From SZAS-103 sp036496805 (GTDB taxonomy: Bacteria > Pseudomonadota > Gammaproteobacteria > Xanthomonadales > Xanthomonadaceae), in assembly GCA_036496805.1 (NCBI GenBank), contig DASXKN010000008.1:16839-80838 (forward strand): a stretch of DNA of 64,000 nucleotides. The letters are read 5' to 3'. A program made the translations under genes and the position numbers. The notes beneath the pieces were generated by a model, which was not told the origin of the DNA, made no database searches, and saw only the letters and a program-made list of their open reading frames with translations. This document shows, one piece after another, positions 15,853 to 22,711 of the stretch; the first letter of the stretch is position 1, and every line of letters starts with the position of its first letter.

Positions 15853-16286
15853 TGTCCCTCGCCGAAGCCACGCCCTGGATCAAGGCCTTCCACATCGTCT
15901 TCGTGGTGACCTGGTTCGCGGGACTGTTCTACCTGCCGCGCCTGTTCATCTACCATCGCGAAGCGACCGACATGGTGTCGCGCGCGCGCTTCGTGACGAT
16001 GGAGCGACGCCTGCTCGCGATCACCCATATCGGCGGCGCGCTCGCGCTGGGCTTCGGCATCGCGCTGCTGCTGCAGATGCCGGGGTTCATGCAGCAGGGC
16101 TGGCTGCATGCCAAGCTCGGCCTGGTCGTGCTGCTGGTCGGCTACCACGGCTGGTGCATCAAGCTCACGTCCGACTTCCGCCACGGCCGGCCGGTACCGG
16201 GTTCGCGCTGGCTGCGCTGGTTCAACGAGGTTCCGGCGCTGCTGCTGATCGGCATCGTCTGCCTCGTGGTCGTGAAGCCCTTCTGA
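15852..16286 (+). CDS. hemJ: Protoporphyrinogen IX oxidase HemJ
   Basis: 144 residues, four predicted transmembrane helices, typical of HemJ. The conserved polar residues are in place: His14 in KAFHIVFVVTWFAGLFYLPR, His35 in FIYHRE, and His86/Lys88 in WLHAKLGLV, ending with WLRWFNEVPALLLI. HemJ oxidises protoporphyrinogen IX to protoporphyrin IX in haem synthesis, replacing HemG/HemY. Start overlaps the upstream stop by one base. Some databases label this fold 'CopD family', but the motifs here fit HemJ. Confidence 0.87.
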   Translation: MSLAEATPWIKAFHIVFVVTWFAGLFYLPRLFIYHREATDMVSRARFVTMERRLLAITHIGGALALGFGIALLLQMPGFMQQGWLHAKLGLVVLLVGYHGWCIKLTSDFRHGRPVPGSRWLRWFNEVPALLLIGIVCLVVVKPF

Positions 16287-16364
16287 AATACGATGCTGTG
16301 AACACCATTGCCGGACCCACGCAGCGCGCCCACGGGGCATAATGGGTCACGGGGAGAACGCCAG

Positions 16365-18899
16365 ATGAACAAGACGACCTCGTCCCAACAAGACGAATAC
16401 CGCCAGGCATTCCTGCGCCATTTGCCCAAGCGCATCGAGGCGGTCGAGCAGCGCATTCAGCGCTACCGCCGCGACGGCTGGGAAGCCGGTGGCATGGCCC
16501 TGCTCAACGACGACGTCCAGCGCCTGGCCGGGGCGAGCGGTCGCTACGACCTGATCGAACCCAGCCAGCACCTGCTCACGCTCGAACACATGCTCGGCGA
16601 GCACATCGTCCGCCGCAGCCTGCCCGACCCGCAGCAGAGCGATCGCATGCTGGCACTGACCGCTGCCGTCACCGCCTCGCTCGCGGCGCGCCCCGGCGCC
16701 GCCCAGGCGCCGCCCCCGGCGCATTGCGAGATTCCGCCCGAAGCCTACTGGCACCGCTGGGGCGTCGCCGACGCGCAAGACGTCGCCACGATGCAGGCCC
16801 ACGTCGCCGCGAACGACGCACCCAAGCCGGCGGCATCGGGCATCGCGCGTCGCATCTACCAGCTCAGCGACGGCAACGCGTTCGCCTACGAACTGGCGCA
16901 GCACCTGGAAGGCGAAGGCTTCGAGGTCGAGCCGGTCGAGACCGTCGACGAGCTGTCCGAACTGCTGATGAGCCTGTCGCCGCACCTGGTGCTGGTCGAC
17001 GCCTCGCGCATGACCGACCTCACCGCCGTCGGCACCGCCCGCCGCGACGCCCAGCAGCGCGGCAGCGGGCAACGCATCCAGCTCGTGGCGATGGCCGCGC
17101 AGGACAACCTGCAGTCGCGCCTGGACGGACGCCGCGCCGGAGCCGACGCGCTGCTGCTGCCGCCGTTCAACGTGCCCGACGTGATGCACCAGCTCCAGAC
17201 CCTGCTCGCGCCGGCCTCGGAGGAGAAGCTGCGCGTGCTGATCGTCGAGGACGACCGCGCCCAGGGCCTGTTCGCGCAGAGCGTGCTCACCAACGCCGGC
17301 ATGCAGGCGGTGGTCGAGCAGGATCCGCTGCATGTGCTCGAAGCGCTCGAAGCCCTGCACCCGGACCTGGTGCTGATGGACCTGCACATGCCGCACGCCA
17401 ACGGCGTCGAGCTGACCGCGCTGATCCGCGAGCACCCGAACTTCAAGACCACGCCGATCGTGTTCCTGTCCGGCGAGAGCGACCCGGACGCACGCTTCGA
17501 CGCGATCAACGCCGGCGGCGACGACTTCCTCAGCAAGCCGATCCGCCCCAAGCACCTGATCACCTCGGTGCAGAACCGGGTGCGCCGCACCCGCACCCTG
17601 CAGCAGCAGCAACAGGGCACCACCCTGGGTGCGCGCGACGAGGCGACCGGGCTGCACCGCCGCGCCTACGTGCTCGACCGCGTCAACGAATCGCTCGGCA
17701 CCAGTTCCGAACATCCCGCCACCGGCGGCGCGCTGTTCATCGAGATCGACGGCGCGGTGACCCTGCGCGAGCGCCTCGGCCTGGCCGCGCTGGAACACCT
17801 GCTGACCTCGGCCGGACGCGTCATCCACGACGAACTGTTCGACCTGCATGCCGCCGCACGCATCAACGACAACGCTTTCCTCGTGCTCGCGCTCGGGCTC
17901 GACGACGAGGCGCTCGATGCGCTGGCCAAGCGCCTGCGCGACGCGATCATGCAGCATGCCTTCGAGGCGACCGGCAAGCCGATGCGGCTGCGCGCCTCGA
18001 TCGGCATTTGCCCGCTGCGCTACGGCTTCGGCGACGCCAGCGCCCTGCTCAACACCGCCGAGCGCGCCTGCCGCGACGCGCGCACCAGCGAGCAGGGCAT
18101 CAGGCGCTACGAAGCGCCCAACGCGGCCGAGGTCGACGAGGAAGCCGCGCTGATCGAGCAGTTGCGCGAGGCGATCGGCAATGATGGATTCGGCCTGATC
18201 TACCAGCCGATCGTCGCCGTGCAGGGCAGCCAGGATGCGCAGTACCAGACCCTGCTGCGGATGCGCGATGCCAGCGGCAAGCTGCGTTCGGCGGCCGAGA
18301 TCCTGCCGCTGGCCGAGCGCGGCAAGATGATGATCGACATCGACCGCTGGGTGCTGACCCGGGCGATGAGCGTGCTCGTCCAGCAGCGCGAAGGCGGACG
18401 GAAGGCGCGCCTGTTCGTTCCGCAGGCGATGACGACGTTCTCGGCGCGCGAACAGGCCGGCTGGCTCAAGGGCGAACTGGCCGCGCAGGAACTGGCCGGA
18501 TCCTCGCTGGTGCTCGAATGCCGCCTCGAGGACGCCCTGCTCAATCCGCCGGCCCTGACCACGTTCGCCAGCGCGATGCGCGGCGACGGCGTTTCGCTGT
18601 GCATCGGCCAGTACGAACACTCGGCGGAAGCCAACCGCCTGCTCGACCAGGCGCCACTGGGCTTCATCAAGCTGGCGTCGAAATACGTGGCGGCGAACAC
18701 GGCTCCCGAGGTCCGCGAGGAACTGCGCGCGCTGATCGATCGCGCCCACCAGCTCGGCATCCAGGTGATCGGCCACCGCGTCGAGGATCCGCAGACCGCG
18801 GCAGCGCTCTGGATGGGCGGCATCGATTTCATCCAGGGCAATCTCGTGCAAGGCGCCACCGGAGGACTCGACTTCGATTTCAATGCCGCCGTGATCTGA
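16365..18899 (+). CDS. Tandem REC, degenerate GGDEF-EAL signalling protein (FimX-like)
   Basis: 844 residues. Order: an N-terminal helical segment (about 10-90, possibly HPt-like); a pseudo-receiver (about 160-280) that keeps Asp212 but has lost the acidic pocket; a full receiver domain (about 285-405: LRVLIVEDD, phosphoacceptor Asp339 in VLMDLHMP, FLSKPI); a GGDEF domain whose signature is NDNAF (501-505), so cyclase activity is unlikely; and an EAL domain where the EAL triplet is QTL (628-630), so phosphodiesterase activity is unlikely, although YQPIV is kept. Degenerate GGDEF-EAL proteins such as FimX act as c-di-GMP receptors, often for type IV pili. GGGGAG precedes the ATG. The next gene, 7 nt downstream, encodes a likely phosphodonor. 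Confidence 0.8.
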   Translation: MNKTTSSQQDEYRQAFLRHLPKRIEAVEQRIQRYRRDGWEAGGMALLNDDVQRLAGASGRYDLIEPSQHLLTLEHMLGEHIVRRSLPDPQQSDRMLALTAAVTASLAARPGAAQAPPPAHCEIPPEAYWHRWGVADAQDVATMQAHVAANDAPKPAASGIARRIYQLSDGNAFAYELAQHLEGEGFEVEPVETVDELSELLMSLSPHLVLVDASRMTDLTAVGTARRDAQQRGSGQRIQLVAMAAQDNLQSRLDGRRAGADALLLPPFNVPDVMHQLQTLLAPASEEKLRVLIVEDDRAQGLFAQSVLTNAGMQAVVEQDPLHVLEALEALHPDLVLMDLHMPHANGVELTALIREHPNFKTTPIVFLSGESDPDARFDAINAGGDDFLSKPIRPKHLITSVQNRVRRTRTLQQQQQGTTLGARDEATGLHRRAYVLDRVNESLGTSSEHPATGGALFIEIDGAVTLRERLGLAALEHLLTSAGRVIHDELFDLHAAARINDNAFLVLALGLDDEALDALAKRLRDAIMQHAFEATGKPMRLRASIGICPLRYGFGDASALLNTAERACRDARTSEQGIRRYEAPNAAEVDEEAALIEQLREAIGNDGFGLIYQPIVAVQGSQDAQYQTLLRMRDASGKLRSAAEILPLAERGKMMIDIDRWVLTRAMSVLVQQREGGRKARLFVPQAMTTFSAREQAGWLKGELAAQELAGSSLVLECRLEDALLNPPALTTFASAMRGDGVSLCIGQYEHSAEANRLLDQAPLGFIKLASKYVAANTAPEVREELRALIDRAHQLGIQVIGHRVEDPQTAAALWMGGIDFIQGNLVQGATGGLDFDFNAAVI

Positions 18900-18906
18900 T
18901 CGACCC

Positions 18907-21630
18907 ATGCCCAAATCCTCGCCGCTGCTCACCACGCTGCGCTGGATCACGCTGGCCACCATCGCCGGCACCGTCGTCGCCCTCGGCATCGACCTGGGCC
19001 GCGGCGTGCGCGGGCCCTGGCTGGTGGTGGCGCTCACCCTGGGCGTGCTGTCCTTCGTCTGCTGCGCGACCGCCCTGCACCTGCTGAACATCGCCATCCA
19101 GCAGGCTTCCGCGAGCGCGCGCAAGGCGACCAACCAGGCCGCGGAGGCGAACCACCAGGTCGACGAGCAGTCGGCGCAGTTCGACTCGATGCGCAGCCAG
19201 CTCGAGGAATACCGCCGCCTGCAGGAAGAGCTCACCCAGGCCAAGCAGGCCGCCGAGCAGGCCACCCTCGCCAAGAGCGAGTTCCTCGCCACCATGAGCC
19301 ACGAGGTGCGCACGCCGCTCAACGGCATCATCCCGATGCTCGACCTGCTGCAATCGTCCAAGCTCGCCCTCGACCAGCGCGAGATCCTCAACACCGCCCT
19401 GCAGTCGGCGCGCCAGTTGCTGCGCATCGTCGACGACATCCTCGACTACTCCAAGCTCGAGGCGAACAAGCTGCAGCTCGAGAGCGTCAGCCTGAACCTG
19501 CGCGACACGCTCGACTCGGTGATCCGCCTGCTCGAACGCCAGGCGCAGGCGAAAGGCCTGCGCCTGACCCTGCACATCGAAACCGATGTACGCCGGGCCT
19601 TCCGCGGCGACCCGGTGCGGATCCGCCAGGTCATCAGCAACCTGGTCAGCAACGCGCTCAAGTTCACCGAGCGTGGCTCGATCACCGTGCACGTGGCCCG
19701 GCTCAAGGAAACCCGTACCCACCACCAGTTGCGCCTCGAAGTGCGCGACACCGGCGTGGGCATCTCGCCGGAAGCGGCGAGCAAGCTGTTCAGCGCGTTC
19801 TCGCAGGCCGATGCCTCGACCACCCGCGTCTATGGCGGCACCGGCCTGGGCCTGGCGATCTGCAAGCGCATCGTCGACCTGATGGGTGGGCGCATCGGCG
19901 TGGAATCCGAACTCGGCCGCGGCTCGACGTTCTGGTTCGAGATCCCGATGCTCAAGGCGTCGAGCGAGATCGAAGGCCCGCGCACCGGCCTGCAGGGCGC
20001 GCGCCTGCTGGTGCTGACCTCGGAAGGAAACCTGCAGAAGCGGATCGGCGCCAGCCTCGATCACACCGGGGCGCACCTCACCTTCGCGGAGAACACCCAG
20101 GAGGCGCTCAACCAGTTGCGCGCGTTCGCCGCGTCGGCCGCGCGCGGCTTCGACGTGCTGATCGTCGACCTCAGCTCGATCAAGCACACCATCGTCGCCC
20201 TCTATCGCAACCTGGCGAGCATGGACGGCGTCGAGCGGCTGCGCATCCTGTTCCTCGAATCCAGCGACCCGGTGCCGGACGACGCGCGCGCGCTGCCGAA
20301 TGCGGTGGTGGTGCAGCGCACGGTCGCCGAGGCCGACCTGCGGCCGAAGCTGGCCGAACTGATGGCGGGCGAAGCGATCAGCACCGCCGGGCGCGACACC
20401 CGCGCGGCCGTCAGCCTCGCGCCCGCTTCCGAACAGGGCGCCGAAAGCGAAGGCGGCGGCCTGCCCAGGCCGCTCGACGAACCGATCCGCGAGCTCGCCC
20501 CGATCAAGGGCAAGCTGCTGCTGGTCGAGGACAATCCGGTCAACCTGCTGGTCGCGCAGCGGCTGATCTCGCTGATCGGCACCCAGTGCGAAACCGCCGA
20601 GAACGGCGAGCAGGCGCTCGAGAAGATGACGCGCGGCCACTACGACATCGTGCTGATGGACTGCCAGATGCCGGTGATGGACGGCTACACCGCCACCCGC
20701 ACCTGGCGGGTGTACGAGGCGGAGAACCAGCTGCGGCCACTGCCGATCATCGCGATGACCGCCAACGCCATGGCCGGCGACCGCCAGAAATGCCTCGACG
20801 CGGGCATGGACGATTACCTTTCCAAGCCGGTCGCGCGCGACCAGCTCGAAGCGATGCTGCGACGCTGGATCGACACGCCGTCGCGGCTGCGGCGCCAGCC
20901 GCCGGCACCCGCAGCGTGGTCGACATCGGCGACGCCGGCGCAGAACAAGATCATCGCCCTCACGCCAGCCGAGATCGCCGAGGCCGGGATGAAGCACGAG
21001 GAAGCCACCGCCCTGTTCGTGGCGGAGGTGGCTTCGACGGGCTCGGGTTCCACGGCCGCGGTGGCTATCGCCGCTCCGGCGATGGCGGTTCCGGCGTCCG
21101 CCCGCAGCGCACCCGATTTCGCCGTGGTGTCTCCTGCTCCGCCATCTGTGCAACCGCATGTGCAGCCGCCGGCACCCCCACCGGAGCCGGCTCCTGCTGC
21201 AGTCACCACTGCCGCAGTCGCCACTGCCGCGGTCGCCACTCCGGCACCGGCTCCCGAAGAGCCCGTCGCGGCGGCGCCGGCAAACCAGCCCGCTACGCCG
21301 GCGCTCGACTCGGAGATCATCGAGGACCTGTGGAGCGCCATGGGCGATGCCTTCACCGAGCTCGTCAACGTCTTCCTCGAGGACGCGCCCAACCACCTGA
21401 CCAAGCTCGATGCGGCTTCGGCGAGCGGCAACATGGCCGGACTGGTCGGTCCCGCGCATGCGCTCAAGTCCTCGAGCGCGAACCTCGGCGCAATGCAGCT
21501 TTCAGCAATAGCCCGACAGATCGAACACGGCGCCCGCGACAAGAGCCTGGTCGATCCGGTCGCGACCGTAAAGCAACTGCGTGACGAATTCCTGCGCGCC
21601 GAAGCCGAACTTCGCACCCTGTTGCACTGA
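18907..21630 (+). CDS. Hybrid sensor histidine kinase with REC and HPt domains
   Basis: 907 residues. Two adjacent transmembrane helices (about 14-60) with almost no periplasmic loop; a coiled coil (65-115); HisKA with phosphorylated His132 in MSHEVRTPLNG; HATPase (RIRQVISNLVSNALKF, DTGVGI, GGTGLGLAI); a pseudo-receiver (about 360-490); a receiver with Asp585 in VLMDCQMPVMDG and Lys in YLSKPV; a long Ala/Pro-rich linker (about 660-800); and a C-terminal HPt domain with His851 in PAHALKSSS. This is a complete internal phosphorelay (His-Asp-His) whose output should be a separate receiver. The upstream gene, 7 nt away, has exactly such a receiver (Asp339). Signal unknown; the short sensor region suggests membrane or cytoplasmic sensing. 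Confidence 0.87.
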   Translation: MPKSSPLLTTLRWITLATIAGTVVALGIDLGRGVRGPWLVVALTLGVLSFVCCATALHLLNIAIQQASASARKATNQAAEANHQVDEQSAQFDSMRSQLEEYRRLQEELTQAKQAAEQATLAKSEFLATMSHEVRTPLNGIIPMLDLLQSSKLALDQREILNTALQSARQLLRIVDDILDYSKLEANKLQLESVSLNLRDTLDSVIRLLERQAQAKGLRLTLHIETDVRRAFRGDPVRIRQVISNLVSNALKFTERGSITVHVARLKETRTHHQLRLEVRDTGVGISPEAASKLFSAFSQADASTTRVYGGTGLGLAICKRIVDLMGGRIGVESELGRGSTFWFEIPMLKASSEIEGPRTGLQGARLLVLTSEGNLQKRIGASLDHTGAHLTFAENTQEALNQLRAFAASAARGFDVLIVDLSSIKHTIVALYRNLASMDGVERLRILFLESSDPVPDDARALPNAVVVQRTVAEADLRPKLAELMAGEAISTAGRDTRAAVSLAPASEQGAESEGGGLPRPLDEPIRELAPIKGKLLLVEDNPVNLLVAQRLISLIGTQCETAENGEQALEKMTRGHYDIVLMDCQMPVMDGYTATRTWRVYEAENQLRPLPIIAMTANAMAGDRQKCLDAGMDDYLSKPVARDQLEAMLRRWIDTPSRLRRQPPAPAAWSTSATPAQNKIIALTPAEIAEAGMKHEEATALFVAEVASTGSGSTAAVAIAAPAMAVPASARSAPDFAVVSPAPPSVQPHVQPPAPPPEPAPAAVTTAAVATAAVATPAPAPEEPVAAAPANQPATPALDSEIIEDLWSAMGDAFTELVNVFLEDAPNHLTKLDAASASGNMAGLVGPAHALKSSSANLGAMQLSAIARQIEHGARDKSLVDPVATVKQLRDEFLRAEAELRTLLH

Positions 21631-21836
21631 ACGTCGGCAGCCCCGTCACGAGCGCGAATTCGCTTTGCGCGTTGCCTTTCCGCTCTTGCGCCGTAAAGCG
21701 AGCCGAGCACCGCAGGAAAGAGGGGGAGCAAGGCGCGACTGTCTGAGGGCCATGGATGGCCCGAGTACGCGCCGCCCCCCCCCCTTTCCGAGGAGCGCAG
21801 GGTACCGGGACGGCTTCATCGTCCCGGCTCGTGTCC
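21631..21836. repeat. Hairpin-rich intergenic repeat, left part of a composite element
   Basis: No credible gene. Contains GGGCCAT GG ATGGCCC (21747-21762), a ten-C run (21775-21784) and CCGGGAC/GTCCCGG (21805-21827). Sequences of the type 'GCGCGACTGTCTGAG...CATGGATGG...CGAG' resemble palindromic repeats dispersed in Xanthomonadaceae. It abuts the 107-bp element that starts at 21837. Confidence 0.6.
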
Positions 21837-21943
21837 GGGTTACTTTCTCCCGACAGATCGCAGGAGCGATCTGAACCGCGCAGCGCCTTCGCGCAGCGAA
21901 GGTGAGGCCCATGGATGGGCTGAAGGTCAAGAGAAAGTAACCC
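21837..21943 (+). repeat. 107-bp multi-hairpin element, copy A
   Basis: Bounded by a perfect 13-bp inverted repeat (GGGTTACTTTCTC / GAGAAAGTAACCC). Inside are three hairpins in order: GATCGC AGGA GCGATC, CCTTCG CGCAG CGAAGG and GGCCCAT GG ATGGGCT. Copy B at 28933-29039 has the same length and orientation. Similarity continues for about 20 bp past the right end (CGCGCGTCAGCGCG). Could be a miniature transposable element, a structured RNA, or both. Confidence 0.88.
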
Positions 21944-21986
21944 GCGCGTCAGCGCGGAACGCTTTGCTTTCGGGAATGGAAGGCAC

Positions 21987-22541
21987 TCAGCCCCAGCCGA
22001 TGCGCCGGCGCGTGCGTTCGTCGCGTTCGGGCGGCAGCGCCGGCTGCTCGCCGAGCGCGCCGGTGGCCTTCGCCTGCGCCTGCGGCGCCAGGTGCCCCAG
22101 CGCACGCGCGTAGACGCGCCGCTTGAAGGTGACCACGTGCTCGACCGGATACCAGAAATCGACCCAGCGCCAGCGGTCGAACTCGGGCTTTTCGGTGAGG
22201 TCCAGGCGCACATCGTCGTCGCCTGCCAGCAGGCGCAGCAGGAACCAGACCTGCTTCTGGCCGATGCACACCGGCTTGTCGTCGCGACGCGTGCTGCGAT
22301 ACGGCAACCGGTAGCGCAACCAGCCCGGCGTCGCGCCGAGCACCTCGACGTGTTGGGGCAGCAGGCCGGTTTCCTCGCGCAGCTCGCGGAACATCGCCTC
22401 GAGCGGCGTCTCGTCGGTGTTCATCCCGCCCTGCGGGAACTGCCAGCCGTCGCGATGCACGCGCCGGGCCCAGAAAACCTGCCCGTCCTCGCGCATCAGC
22501 ACGATGCCCACGTTGGGGCGGTAACCGTCCGGATCGATCAC
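21987..22541 (-). CDS. rppH: RNA pyrophosphohydrolase RppH
   Basis: 184 residues. MIDPDGYRPNVGIVLMRE at the start, WQFPQGGMNTDETP leading into the Nudix box (about 38-60, ending RELREETGL), and WVDFWYPVEHVVTFKRRVY near the C terminus are RppH hallmarks. It removes pyrophosphate from 5'-triphosphate mRNA ends and so starts RNA decay. Start is GTG with GGAG eight bases upstream; the longer open frame upstream lacks family similarity. The tail after residue 150 is charged and variable. Transcribed towards the repeat-filled gap. Confidence 0.93.
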   Translation of the reverse strand: MIDPDGYRPNVGIVLMREDGQVFWARRVHRDGWQFPQGGMNTDETPLEAMFRELREETGLLPQHVEVLGATPGWLRYRLPYRSTRRDDKPVCIGQKQVWFLLRLLAGDDDVRLDLTEKPEFDRWRWVDFWYPVEHVVTFKRRVYARALGHLAPQAQAKATGALGEQPALPPERDERTRRRIGWG

Positions 22542-22659
22542 GGCACGGACTCCGAATGCTTCAATGGCCCGACTCTGCCATAGCCGAACGTCCCGCCACA
22601 AGCCGCGGGCCATGCGGTTCGCACCCGGTCGTCGGAAAGTCCATCTTCGCGAAGGCATG

Positions 22660-22689
22660 AAAAAGCCGGCGATCGCTCGCCGGCTTTTT
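22660..22689. terminator. Bidirectional terminator after the TonB receptor gene
   Basis: AAAAAGCCGGCGA then TCGCTCGCCGGCTTTTT: an 11-13 bp stem flanked by A and T runs. It lies 22 bases past the receptor stop codon and 118 bp upstream of rppH. Confidence 0.88.
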
Positions 22690-22711
22690 CGTCACGCGAA
22701 CTCCGCTCGGA

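Noticed and set aside
16308..16364. Upstream ATG for the FimX-like protein
   Set aside because: GGGGAG at the right distance supports the ATG at 16365, and the extra residues are not domain-like.
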